A DNA stretch of 64,000 bases from Chloroflexota bacterium (lineage in GTDB: Bacteria > Chloroflexota > Anaerolineae > J036 > Brachytrichaceae), in NCBI GenBank assembly GCA_030550095.1, contig JAUQQA010000007.1, forward strand, positions 1 to 64,000. Direction: 5' to 3'. The notes below the pieces were generated by a model, which did not search any database, was not told the DNA's origin, and saw only the letters and a list, made by a program, of their open reading frames with translations. Both the position numbers and the translations under genes were made by a program. Positions 8,633-16,667 of this stretch are shown here, in pieces (the first letter of the stretch is position 1; every line of letters starts with the position of its first letter).

Positions 8633-10273
8633 TTATGGCGTCCACTGCAAGCGCTCGGATTGCCAGGCGGGGAATTGCGCGCCGAGATCGATTAGCTTAA
8701 CCAAGCCGCTGCCGTCGCTGTTGATCACCCACACGCCCCATGCCCCGTCGCGGTTGGAGAGGAACGCGATGCGTGCGCCGTCAGGTGAAAAAGTAGGCGC
8801 AACGCTGGTCGCGCCGAAGCCGGTTAGCTGGCGGAACTCGCCGCCCAGGCTCACCGTGTAGATCTCCCACGAGCCATACACATTGGAGGTGTACACGAGC
8901 GTGCGCCCGTCGGGTGACCACTGCATGTTAATGTCGTTGGCGGAGTTCGTGAGGCGGCGCAGCTCCGTTGGGTTATCGGGGTTGATGATGTGGATGCCGC
9001 AGGCGTCGCTGCACCCTTGGAAGGCGATCAGGTTGCTGCTGCCCCAGCTCGGCATGTTGCCAGCGATTAGTGGCGTTGGCGTGCCGCCGCTTGCAGGCGC
9101 GATCACCACCGTCCACGCGCCGTTAAGCAGCAGCGCATAGGTGACGCGCTGGCGGTCAGGCGAAAGGCTTGGACGGCTCGCCGGTTGGTAGCCTGCGCCG
9201 ATCTCATAGGCGATGCCTTGCGCGCTCTCGTAGCGGAAGTATCGGTAGATGCCGCGCTCCGCGTCGAACCGGCTGAAGAACAGGCGTCCCTGAATGCCTG
9301 CGACGTTGGGGATCACGAGCGTGACGCCGTTGGTAGCGCTCAGCTCGACGCCTGCGGAGAGGCAACGCGCTTCGGCGTCCACGCGCTTTTGCTCGACGAG
9401 GGTATTTGCGGCGAGCGCGAGCGCGCCGTTGTATTTCTCCACCGCTTGGCACCAGGCGCCAGCAGCGCTGAGCGCATCCCCAGCGCGCACGTAAGCTTCA
9501 AGCAGCTTCGATCCAACGTCGCGGTAGCTTGGCGCAGCCCGGTAGAGCGCGCCGAGCTTCTCAATGGCGCGATCCCAATCGGCGCCGAAGTAGTACAAAG
9601 CGTCTTGATAAGCGGCTGCAAGGCGCTTCTCGCCGAGCACATTCTCGGGCAAAGGCTGGATGCGCGCAGCACGGTCGAGATCGAACAATCCTGCTTCGAT
9701 TTCAGTGCTGCGGATGCGCCGAAGCCCGCGCGTGAGGAGGGCGCGATAGAGCAGCGCTTCAACGTCGCTGCGCTGCCAGTTCGGGTCTATGCTTTGGAGC
9801 TGCTCGAGTTGGACAATTGCTGCGTCCCAATCCTGCGCTTCGATGGCTTGTTGAGCGGCGCGGAAGAGCGCTTCTTTGTCCACGAGGCGCTGTGGGGTAG
9901 GCGTTGGGGGTGGGGTAGGTGTGGGCGTTTGCGCGACGATCGCGGTGGCGAGCAAGCTGCGCGCACCGTAGTTGTCTGGCTGGTACTGCAACACGTACTC
10001 GAAATTCGCCTGCGCTAGTGCATACTGACCTTGTCGCAGCAGCACCACGCCCTTATCGAAGCGCTCGAAGATCGCGGCGGCGATGGTTGCGGTGTAGCGC
10101 ACCTGCGCCTCGTGTTGACCCGCGCGCGCGCCGAAGAAAGCAGCAATTCCTGCCGTGGCAAGGAGCAGACAAAGTGGCACCGCGATGAGCAGCGCTGCGA
10201 TGGGCGCACGTGGGCGGGCCGGGGCTGAAGGCGAAGCCGCTGCGTGTGCCGAAGAAGGTTGCTTGCGGATCAT
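8633..10273 (-). CDS. TPR and TolB-like beta-propeller membrane-anchored protein
   Basis: 546 residues from the ATG at 10273. A cytoplasmic Ala/Pro-rich N-terminus is followed by one transmembrane segment (about residues 24-44), TPR-like helices (about 50-250, with a TPTPTPPPTPTP linker near 110) and a C-terminal WD40-like/TolB propeller with repeats such as SPDGRTLVYTSN and SPDGARIAFLSN. The propeller and TPRs would lie outside the membrane and probably bind protein or peptidoglycan. No enzyme motif is visible. Such TPR-propeller architectures are common in Chloroflexota. It is monocistronic and diverges from the M24 peptidase. Function unknown. Confidence 0.8.
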   Translation of the reverse strand: MIRKQPSSAHAAASPSAPARPRAPIAALLIAVPLCLLLATAGIAAFFGARAGQHEAQVRYTATIAAAIFERFDKGVVLLRQGQYALAQANFEYVLQYQPDNYGARSLLATAIVAQTPTPTPPPTPTPQRLVDKEALFRAAQQAIEAQDWDAAIVQLEQLQSIDPNWQRSDVEALLYRALLTRGLRRIRSTEIEAGLFDLDRAARIQPLPENVLGEKRLAAAYQDALYYFGADWDRAIEKLGALYRAAPSYRDVGSKLLEAYVRAGDALSAAGAWCQAVEKYNGALALAANTLVEQKRVDAEARCLSAGVELSATNGVTLVIPNVAGIQGRLFFSRFDAERGIYRYFRYESAQGIAYEIGAGYQPASRPSLSPDRQRVTYALLLNGAWTVVIAPASGGTPTPLIAGNMPSWGSSNLIAFQGCSDACGIHIINPDNPTELRRLTNSANDINMQWSPDGRTLVYTSNVYGSWEIYTVSLGGEFRQLTGFGATSVAPTFSPDGARIAFLSNRDGAWGVWVINSDGSGLVKLIDLGAQFPAWQSERLQWTP

Positions 10274-10395
10274 TCGTTGAAACACGCCCCGCCGATTATC
10301 ACACCGTCCTGGGGAGAGCGCGAGACGGATGACAGGCGTGGAATGCTGATCCGGCAACCTCTTTCTGGGTGAGCTGCTGAGCGCGCAAGCTGCAC

Positions 10396-10401
10396 TAGAA
10401 T
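10396..10401 (+). promoter_or_regulatory. -10 box (TAGAAT) of M24 peptidase gene
   Basis: TAGAAT ends 8 nt before the ATG at 10410 and no Shine-Dalgarno sequence lies between, so the transcript should start at or next to the start codon (leaderless). Confidence 0.55.
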
Positions 10402-10409
10402 CGCGCTGC

Positions 10410-11651
10410 ATGAAGCAGGATTTGCCAGCGCTGATGCAAGCTCGCGGCATTGATGCGTTGGTGGTTTTTGGGAGCGATGGACTGGGGCGCGCGAATGCGC
10501 CTTTCACGTATTTCGTCGGTGGGGCACACGTAAGCAGCGGTCTTGTCGTGGTGACGGCTGCAGGGGAGCGTTACCTTGTGCACCATAGCATGGAGCGCGA
10601 CGAAGCAGCGAAGACGGGCCTGCGCCTCGTGGATCGCAGTGCCTACCGCTACGCTGAGCTGCTCCAGCAGCATGGTGGCGATCGCTTTGCGGCTGATGTT
10701 GCCCTGTTGCAGCGGCTGTTCACCGATCTTGGGGTGAAGGGGCGGGTGGCGTTCTATGGCTACGAGGCGATCAATCGCGTGGTGCCGCTGCTCCAGGCCT
10801 TGCAGCAGCGAGGTGTGTGCGAAGTTGTGACGGAGTACGAGCAGGACGTGCTGAGTGTGGCACGCATGACGAAGGACGAAGAGGAAGTCTCGGCAATCCG
10901 CGAGACATGCCGCCTCACAGAGCAGGTGATCGAGGCCACGCGCGCCTTCCTCCAATCACACCGCGTGGCAGATGCGCACCTCATCCGCGAGGATGGTCAG
11001 CGGCTCACCGTGGCGGATGTAAAGCGCTTTGTGCGCCGCGAGGCAGCTGCACTTGGGCTGGAGCTTGGGGACTTCATCTTTGCGATCGGACGTGACGCGG
11101 GTGTGCCTCACAGCGTAGGTGATCCTGCCATGCCCATCGCGTTGGGTTGCACCCTTGTTTTCGACATCTACCCGCGCGGGCCAAGCGGCTACTACGCCGA
11201 TATCACGCGCACGTGGTGTCTGGGATACGCACCGCCTCACGTGCAGGCTGCTCATGAGCTGGTGGTTCAAGCGCTCGCTTTGGCGGAGCAACGCTTCAAC
11301 ACGCGCGATTTCACCTATACCTACAACGAGGCTGTGTGCGAGCTCTTTGAGGCAAACGGTTTCCCCACCTTGCGCCAGGACCCGACGACGACGCGCGGTT
11401 ACGTGCACAGCTTAGGGCATGGGTTCGGCTTAGCGGTGCATGAAGCACCGAGCATGAGCCTGCGGGGCTGGCGTGCAGAAGAAGTGTTGCAACCTGGCAC
11501 GGTCTTTTGTGCAGAGCCAGGGCTATACGACCCTGACGATCCGCGCGGCGGGTGGGGTGTGCGCGTTGAAGACGATTACTGGTTCGATGCGCAAGGTCAA
11601 CTCCACCGGCTCACCACCCTCAGCCGTGAGCTAGTCGTGCCGCTCGGTTAA
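10410..11651 (+). CDS. M24 family aminopeptidase (Xaa-Pro type)
   Basis: 413-residue cytoplasmic metallopeptidase with an N-terminal creatinase-like domain (1-150) and a pita-bread catalytic domain. The dinuclear metal ligands are all visible: Asp in FDIYPRG, Asp in YYADITRTW, His in HSLGHGFGLAVHE, Glu in CAEPGLYDP and Glu in GVRVEDDY. Members release an N-terminal residue next to proline or act on related dipeptides; the exact specificity cannot be read here. The stop codon overlaps that of the convergent UspA gene (TTAA shared). Transcription is probably from the leaderless-type box at 10396. Confidence 0.88.
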   Translation: MKQDLPALMQARGIDALVVFGSDGLGRANAPFTYFVGGAHVSSGLVVVTAAGERYLVHHSMERDEAAKTGLRLVDRSAYRYAELLQQHGGDRFAADVALLQRLFTDLGVKGRVAFYGYEAINRVVPLLQALQQRGVCEVVTEYEQDVLSVARMTKDEEEVSAIRETCRLTEQVIEATRAFLQSHRVADAHLIREDGQRLTVADVKRFVRREAAALGLELGDFIFAIGRDAGVPHSVGDPAMPIALGCTLVFDIYPRGPSGYYADITRTWCLGYAPPHVQAAHELVVQALALAEQRFNTRDFTYTYNEAVCELFEANGFPTLRQDPTTTRGYVHSLGHGFGLAVHEAPSMSLRGWRAEEVLQPGTVFCAEPGLYDPDDPRGGWGVRVEDDYWFDAQGQLHRLTTLSRELVVPLG

Positions 11652-12094
11652 CTCCCATTCTGCCACTCCGCTGGTCTCACGAGCATCACGGGGCAAGGCG
11701 CATGCTTGGCGACGTATTCGGCTACGCTGCCGAGCAAAATGCGCTGCAACCCTGTGCGCCCATGGGTGCACATGACGATCACATCTGCGCCGACCTCGCG
11801 CGCGTGGCGCACGATCGCATCGGCGATCCGCCCCTCGAGCACGGCGCTGCTAGCGCGGATGCCCGCCTGCCGCAGGCGCATTTCGTGCTGCTGGAGATAC
11901 TCGCCGACGCCAAGGCTAAGCACTTCAGGCAGCACGGTGGCGGGCACGAAGACGCCTGGTGGTGGCTCGTAGGTTTCGTCCACGCGCACGAGCACGATCT
12001 CGCCATCGTTGCACAAAGCGAGCGCCCGCGCCCAAGGCAGCGCCAGCTCCGAAAACGTGGACCCGTCTAAGGGAACAAGGATGCGGCGAAACAT
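11648..12094 (-). CDS. Universal stress protein, UspA family
   Basis: 148-residue single-domain protein beginning MFRRILVPLDGS, the usual first beta strand of the family; the in-frame start five codons earlier is less likely. The ATP-binding C-terminal motif is present as HGRTGLQRILLGSVAEYV, matching the G-2x-G-9x-G(S/T) pattern, so this is an ATP-binding type. GGGGGA about 10 nt upstream serves as a ribosome site. It follows a CBS-domain gene by 18 nt, a common pairing of nucleotide-sensing proteins. The physiological role is unknown. Confidence 0.9.
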   Translation of the reverse strand: MFRRILVPLDGSTFSELALPWARALALCNDGEIVLVRVDETYEPPPGVFVPATVLPEVLSLGVGEYLQQHEMRLRQAGIRASSAVLEGRIADAIVRHAREVGADVIVMCTHGRTGLQRILLGSVAEYVAKHAPCPVMLVRPAEWQNGS

Positions 12095-12112
12095 GAGCGC
12101 GTCCCCCACGAA

Positions 12113-12562
12113 CTATGCAGGCGGCAACTCCTTCACGGCAGTTGCTTGAGGAACAGCAGGCGTCGGCTCTTCTTCTTCCAGCATCACCGCGCGGAAGATA
12201 TCCGACTCGGTGATGATGCCCACCAGTTGATCGCCGTCCATCACGGGCAGCCCGCTCACCTTGTGCTTGATCATCAGCTTCGCTGCCTCGCGCATCGTCG
12301 TCTCAGGGGAGACGGTGATCACGTTCTCGGTCATGACCAGCGCGACGCGCGTCTTTGCCGCTTCGGGGTTGCCAACGTTGATGTTGCTCTGCCGCAGGTC
12401 GCCGAGCGTCACGATCCCTACAAGCTTCCCGTTCTCCACTACTGGCAAACGCCGCACGCGGCGCTCACTCATCAGCGCGTATGCCTCTGCCAAGGGTGTG
12501 GTTGGCAGCACAACCACGGGGTTGCGCGTCATCCACTTGCTCACTGGGTCATGCTTGACCAT
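12113..12562 (-). CDS. Tandem CBS-domain protein
   Basis: 149 residues made of two CBS domains (about 10-65 and 80-135) and a short Pro/Glu tail, so it is a free-standing Bateman module that usually binds adenine nucleotides. The start is the ATG at 12562: AGGAGGTG lies 9 nt upstream, while the GTG four codons earlier is part of that Shine-Dalgarno sequence. DxxTP-like and GIVTLGDLR / GIITESDIF motifs define each domain. Upstream partner of the UspA gene in the same unit; a signalling or energy-sensing role is inferred. Confidence 0.9.
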   Translation of the reverse strand: MVKHDPVSKWMTRNPVVVLPTTPLAEAYALMSERRVRRLPVVENGKLVGIVTLGDLRQSNINVGNPEAAKTRVALVMTENVITVSPETTMREAAKLMIKHKVSGLPVMDGDQLVGIITESDIFRAVMLEEEEPTPAVPQATAVKELPPA

Positions 12563-12677
12563 GCGTTGCTGCACCTCCTGAGCACATGGTGTTGGTACAC
12601 AACAGGGTACGGCTAGCGCTGTGGCATGAAGCTAGAAGGACGGCGAGTTTTCGCCCTGACAGAGCGGCTAGTTGTGC

Positions 12678-13250
12678 CTAATCCTCAAGCACGATGTGCC
12701 CTTCGCTCATGTCTACGATGCGGGCGAGTGAGTAGATGGGCACACCCAAGCCGCTGAGCGCCTCGCGCCCGCCCTCGAACGTCTTCTCGATCAGCGCGCC
12801 GATGCCGACAATTTGCGCTCCAGCCGCCGTCGCAAGGCGCGCCAGCGCTAGGATGGTCTGACCAGTCGCCAAGAAGTCGTCAATGATCAGCACGCGCTCG
12901 CCAGCGCGCAGATACTCTGGCGAGACCATGATGCTCACCTCGCGTTGCTTGGTGTGTGAGGGGGCGGTGGTGAGGAACACGGTGTCGGGCATGGTGACGG
13001 GTTTGGTTTTACGCGCGTACACCACGGGCACGCCGAGCGCGTAGGCGGTCGCAAGCGCTGGGGCGATGCCGCTGATCTCGCACGTGAGCACGCGCGTGGG
13101 GTTGACGGGGCGAAACAAGCGGGCAAACTCTTGCCCACAAGCCATCATGAGCACTGGATCGACTTGGTGGTTGACGAACGAGTCCACCTTCAGAATGCCG
13201 CTGCCGAGGTTCACGCCTTCAGCGAGGATGCGTTGCTTGAGCGCTTCCAT
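12678..13250 (-). CDS. xpt: Xanthine phosphoribosyltransferase
   Basis: 190 residues aligned over the full length with Bacillus-type Xpt as remembered: it begins MEALKQRILAEGV and keeps KVDSFVNHQVDP, the PRPP-binding segment VLIIDDFLATGQT and the C-terminal SLARI. It converts xanthine and PRPP to XMP for purine salvage in the cytoplasm. The ATG is preceded by TACAAT only 6 nt away and no Shine-Dalgarno site, so the mRNA is probably leaderless. It diverges from queA with 47 bp between the start codons. This salvage gene fits the other nucleobase genes in the window. Confidence 0.95.
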   Translation of the reverse strand: MEALKQRILAEGVNLGSGILKVDSFVNHQVDPVLMMACGQEFARLFRPVNPTRVLTCEISGIAPALATAYALGVPVVYARKTKPVTMPDTVFLTTAPSHTKQREVSIMVSPEYLRAGERVLIIDDFLATGQTILALARLATAAGAQIVGIGALIEKTFEGGREALSGLGVPIYSLARIVDMSEGHIVLED

Positions 13251-13256
13251 GGGCGC

Positions 13257-13262
13257 ATTGTA
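13257..13262 (-). promoter_or_regulatory. -10 box (TACAAT) of xpt
   Basis: Minus-strand TACAAT ends 6 nt before the xpt ATG. Its plus-strand complement is part of TTGTAG (13258-13263), which is spaced 18 bp from the queA -10 box, so the two promoters interlock. Confidence 0.6.
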
Positions 13263-13281
13263 GTGCGCCGTCCCTCGGTGC

Positions 13282-13287
13282 TAACAT
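13282..13287 (+). promoter_or_regulatory. -10 box (TAACAT) of queA
   Basis: TAACAT ends 10 nt before the queA ATG with no Shine-Dalgarno site between. The candidate -35 TTGTAG (13258-13263) overlaps the opposing xpt -10 box. Confidence 0.5.
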
Positions 13288-13297
13288 CGCGATCGTC

Positions 13298-14314
13298 ATG
13301 CACATCCGCGAGCTGGAGTACGAGTTGCCCGAGGAGCTGATTGCGCAGCAGCCAATCGAGCCGCGCGATCACGCGCGCTTGTTGGTGTGCGACCGCGCTA
13401 CGCGCACGCATCAGCACCGGCGCTTCTATGAGCTGCCAGAGCTGCTCGCGCCCGGCGATTTGCTCGTCGCAAACGACACCCGCGTGATCAACGCGCGGCT
13501 GCGCGGGCGTAAGCCAACGGGCGGCAAAGTGGAAGTCTTGCTGGTGCGCCAGCTCGATGCGCTCACGTGGCAGGCGCTTGTCGGCGGGCGCAATGTGCAG
13601 GAAGTGATTTTCGATGAGGAAATGGACTTGCGCGCCTCGGTGATCGCGCGTGAGGAAGGACCGTTGATGACGTTGCGCTTCAGCGCGCCCATTGAGCTGT
13701 ATCTCGAGCGAGTAGGCGAGGTGCCCTTGCCCCCCTACATCCACGAGCGCTTGCACAACCCCGAGCGTTACCAGACGGTGTACGCGCGCGTGGCGGGGAG
13801 CGCTGCAGCGCCAACAGCCGGCTTGCACTTCACTGAGTCGCTGATCGAACGGCTGCGTGCCAAAGGGATCGGCTTCGCGTTTGTCACGTTGCATGTCGGC
13901 TTAGACACGTTCAAGCCCATCGAGGCGGAGGTCGTCGAACAGCACGTGATCCACCAAGAGTGGTGTGAACTCAGTGAGGAAACCGCAGCGCTGATCGAGG
14001 CAACACGGCGCGCGGGGAAGCGCGTGGTTGCGGTGGGCACGACCAGCGCGCGCGTGTTGGAGACGTGGGGCACGGCGCGCGAGGCAGACCCGAGCCTACG
14101 CACTTTCCGCGGCTACACTGGGCTTTACATCACGCCTGGCTACCGCTGGAAAGTGGTCAACGCGATGATCACAAACTTCCACCTGCCGCGCAGCACGCTG
14201 CTGGCGATGATCGGCGCTTTTATGGGCATGGACTTCATGCGGGAGAGCTACGCGCTGGCGATCCGCGAACGATATCGCTTCTACTCGTTCGGCGATGCGA
14301 TGCTGATCCTCTAA
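13298..14314 (+). CDS. queA: S-adenosylmethionine:tRNA ribosyltransferase-isomerase
   Basis: 338-residue QueA, full length. It transfers and isomerises the ribosyl part of S-adenosylmethionine onto preQ1 at position 34 of tRNAs, making epoxyqueuosine. Conserved blocks include the N-terminal YELPEELIAQQP, RDHARLLV, VANDTRVINARLRG, AGLHFTESL and the C-terminal TNFHLPRSTLLAMIGAFMG. Start at ATG 13298, probably on a leaderless transcript. It heads a rightward series queA-prfB-phosphoesterase-pduO, though prfB and pduO have their own -10 boxes. No other queuosine gene is in the window. Confidence 0.96.
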   Translation: MHIRELEYELPEELIAQQPIEPRDHARLLVCDRATRTHQHRRFYELPELLAPGDLLVANDTRVINARLRGRKPTGGKVEVLLVRQLDALTWQALVGGRNVQEVIFDEEMDLRASVIAREEGPLMTLRFSAPIELYLERVGEVPLPPYIHERLHNPERYQTVYARVAGSAAAPTAGLHFTESLIERLRAKGIGFAFVTLHVGLDTFKPIEAEVVEQHVIHQEWCELSEETAALIEATRRAGKRVVAVGTTSARVLETWGTAREADPSLRTFRGYTGLYITPGYRWKVVNAMITNFHLPRSTLLAMIGAFMGMDFMRESYALAIRERYRFYSFGDAMLIL

Positions 14315-14325
14315 GTGGCACGTGC

Positions 14326-14331
14326 TATGAT
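14326..14331 (+). promoter_or_regulatory. -10 box (TATGAT) of prfB
   Basis: TATGAT ends 9 nt before the prfB ATG at 14341 without a Shine-Dalgarno site between, in the 26-bp queA-prfB gap. Confidence 0.5.
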
Positions 14332-14340
14332 CTGAAGCCC

Positions 14341-15463
14341 ATGTACGAGCGCTTATCCTCGCTGAGAGACAAGTTGGCGGATGCCGCGATGCGCATCGCC
14401 AACTTGCGGGAGCGCCTTTGAGATCGGCGCCAAGGAAGCCCGCATCGCGGAGATCGAGCGTCAGATTGAATCACCCGACTTCTGGAACAACCCTCAGCAA
14501 GCGCAGGCTATCTCGCGGGAGTTGGCGCGGCTGAAGGCGCGCGTGGAAGAGCATCACGCGCTCGAGCGCCGGCTCTCCGATGCGCAGGTGTTGTTCGAGC
14601 TGGCGCAGGAAACCGAGGACGAAAGCGCCCTGCGCGAGGCGGAGAGCGAGACTGAGGCGCTCATGTCGGCGCTGCAAAAAGCGGAGTTCGCGCTGATGTT
14701 CAGCGGCAAGTACGACTACGCCGACGCGATCCTCTCGATTCAGCCTGGCGCAGGCGGCTTGGACGCTCAAGACTGGGCGGAGATGCTGTATCGCATGTAT
14801 CTCCGCTGGGCGGAGCGGCACGGCTTCGAGGTGAGTGAGATTGATTACACCCCTGCTGAGGGCGCTGGCATCAAGAACGTCACGCTGCAGATCAGCGGCG
14901 AGCGCGCCTATGGCTACCTGCGCGGCGAGCGCGGGGTGCATCGCTTGGTGCGCCTTTCGCCGTTCAACGCAGGCAACACGCGCGAGACTTCGTTCGCGCG
15001 CGTTGAGGTGTATCCCGATATTCAAGACGACGAAATCAAAATCGAGATCAACCCGAAGGACATCGAGGTGGAGACCTTCCGCGCGCAAGGCGCTGGCGGA
15101 CAAAACGTGCAGAAGAACGAAACCGCGGTGCGCATCCGCCACTTGCCGACGGGCATCGTGGTGACCTGCCAAGACCAACGCAGCCAGCTACAAAACCGCG
15201 AGCGCGCGCTGCACATTCTGAAGGTGCGCCTGCAAGAGCTCGAAGAGCGACGGCGCCAGGCTGAGCTACGTCAACTGCGCGGCGAACATGTCGAGGCGGA
15301 ATTCGGCAACCAAATCCGCAACTACGTGTTGCACCCTTATCAACTCGTCAAGGACACGCGCACCGGTTACGAGACCAGCCAGGTGTACGACGTGCTTGAT
15401 GGCGACCTCGACGCCTTCATGGAGGCTTACTTGCGCATGTTCCCTGCGGGTGAGCCAGCGTGA
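14341..15463 (+). CDS. prfB: Peptide chain release factor 2, with +1 programmed frameshift
   Basis: RF2 releases peptides at UGA and UAA. The gene is split: codons 14341-14418 (26 residues, ending RERL) then an in-frame TGA at 14419-14421; skipping one T joins to the frame starting GAG at 14420 and running to 15463, giving 373 residues. The joined product has the RF2 tripeptide SPF (VRLSPFNAG), the catalytic GGQ ([15 protein letters not shown]) and normal length. The first 26 residues alone match RF2 N-termini, and the second frame has no good start, so a frameshift is required. The stop overlaps the next gene by GTGA. Confidence 0.95.
14407..14422 (+). promoter_or_regulatory. RF2 autoregulatory +1 frameshift site
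   Basis: The slip site is CTT TGA G (14416-14422). A Shine-Dalgarno-like GGGAG lies 3 nt before CTT, the same geometry as the known prfB signal. When RF2 is scarce the ribosome pauses at UGA and slips to UUU. The base after the stop is G rather than the more usual C. Confidence 0.9.
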
Positions 15464-16083
15464 TCACAATCCTCGCTGTCAGCGATGAGGTGGTGCCTTG
15501 GCTGCACAGCCCACAACTGTCGGAGCGTTGCGCCGAGGTGGACCTGATCGTGAGCTGTGGCGATCTGCCGCCGGATTATCTCGAATATCTCGTCTCGACG
15601 CTGAACAAGCCTGCGTTCTACGTGCACGGAAACCACGATGCGCAATGGGGACGCCGCGCTGCGGCGTTGCCGGGCTGGGTGAACGTGGATTTGCAGCGTG
15701 TGCGCGCTGGGCGCGTGCACATCGCAGGGCTGGAGGGTTGTTTGCGCTACAAGCCACACGCGCCCTATCAGTACACCCAAAGCGAGCAGTGGCTGCGCGC
15801 GCTGTGGTTGGCGCGCGCGTTGTTGCCTGGCTTTGTGCGATGTGGGCGCGGCGCGGACATCATGCTCTCGCACGCGCCGATGCGTGGTGTGCACGAGGGC
15901 GCTGACCATGCACATCGGGGGTTTGATGCGTTCCTGTGGTTGGCGCGCGCGTTTAAGCCACGGCTTTGGCTCCATGGTCATCAGCATCGCGCCTACAACC
16001 CGCGCCAACCTGCAGAGACGATCGTGGGCGCGACGCGCGTCGTCAACGTGCACCCCTATCGCATTCTCACCTTGGAGGATTAA
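15460..16083 (+). CDS. Calcineurin-like metallophosphoesterase
   Basis: 207 residues. Metal-binding motifs of the superfamily are present: VSDEV (first motif with unusual Glu where the usual DxH His stands), [17 protein letters not shown], and HGHQHR near the C-terminus with an additional LSHAP. The GTG start overlaps the prfB stop (GTGA), so it is translationally coupled. Substrate is unknown; family members cleave phosphodiesters or nucleotides. It is followed 24 nt later by pduO. Confidence 0.85.
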   Translation: MITILAVSDEVVPWLHSPQLSERCAEVDLIVSCGDLPPDYLEYLVSTLNKPAFYVHGNHDAQWGRRAAALPGWVNVDLQRVRAGRVHIAGLEGCLRYKPHAPYQYTQSEQWLRALWLARALLPGFVRCGRGADIMLSHAPMRGVHEGADHAHRGFDAFLWLARAFKPRLWLHGHQHRAYNPRQPAETIVGATRVVNVHPYRILTLED

Positions 16084-16091
16084 GGCGCGCC

Positions 16092-16097
16092 TACAAT
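16092..16097 (+). promoter_or_regulatory. -10 box (TACAAT) of pduO-type gene
   Basis: TACAAT ends 10 nt before the ATG at 16108 with no Shine-Dalgarno site between; leaderless-type promoter inside the phosphoesterase-pduO gap. Confidence 0.55.
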
Positions 16098-16107
16098 TCC
16101 CGCCGCT

Positions 16108-16656
16108 ATGACGACGTTTTACACGCGCACTGGTGACGATGGCTACACAGGCTTGCTCGGCGAAGGGCGCGTTGCCAAGTACATGCCGCAGCCTGAGGCC
16201 TACGGCACAGTGGACGAGGCGAGCGCAGCGATGGGCGTGGCGCGCGCTGCTGCGCAAAGCCCGCGCACGCGCGAGCTGTTGCTCACGGCACAGCGCGACC
16301 TTTACCACATGATGGCGGAGCTAGCAGCAGCGCAACATGTCGCGGCGCGCTTCCGCAAGATTGACGCTGCGCGCGTTGAATGGTTGGAGCAGGCGACCGA
16401 CGAGATCGCTGCGCGCATCGAGCTGCCGCGCGAGTTCGTCGTGCCCGGCGATTCTCTGCCCGGCGCGTATCTCGACCTCGCGCGCACGGTGGTGCGCCGC
16501 GCGGAGCGCTTGGTGGTCAAGCTCCTGCACGATGGGATTATCGAGAACGCGGAGCTGCCGCGCTATCTCAATCGGCTTTCGTCGCTGCTTTTCGTGCTTG
16601 CGCTTTACGAAAACGCGCTGGCGGGCGTCAGCCGCGTGACGTTGGCAAAAGGCTAG
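16108..16656 (+). CDS. ATP:cob(I)alamin adenosyltransferase, PduO type
   Basis: 182 residues. It adenosylates cob(I)alamin to coenzyme B12 in the cytoplasm. The N-terminal ATP-binding motif FYTRTGDDGYTGLLG, the VDEASAAMGVARA segment and the C-terminal YLDLARTVVRRAERLVVKL with LNRLSSLLFVLA are diagnostic of the PduO/MMAB trimeric family. Usual length. It agrees with the cobQ fragment at the left edge: the organism makes or salvages adenosylcobalamin. No B12-dependent enzyme is visible in the window; kamA uses SAM and PLP instead. Confidence 0.95.
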   Translation: MTTFYTRTGDDGYTGLLGEGRVAKYMPQPEAYGTVDEASAAMGVARAAAQSPRTRELLLTAQRDLYHMMAELAAAQHVAARFRKIDAARVEWLEQATDEIAARIELPREFVVPGDSLPGAYLDLARTVVRRAERLVVKLLHDGIIENAELPRYLNRLSSLLFVLALYENALAGVSRVTLAKG

Positions 16657-16667
16657 GGCTTTGTGCC

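Noticed and set aside
8612-8636. GCCT/AGGC hairpin at the end of the TPR-propeller gene
   Set aside because: Four-bp stem without a proper U-run; not a convincing terminator.
16084-16107. Cobalamin riboswitch before pduO-type gene
   Set aside because: Only 24 bp precede the gene, so there is no room for the aptamer.
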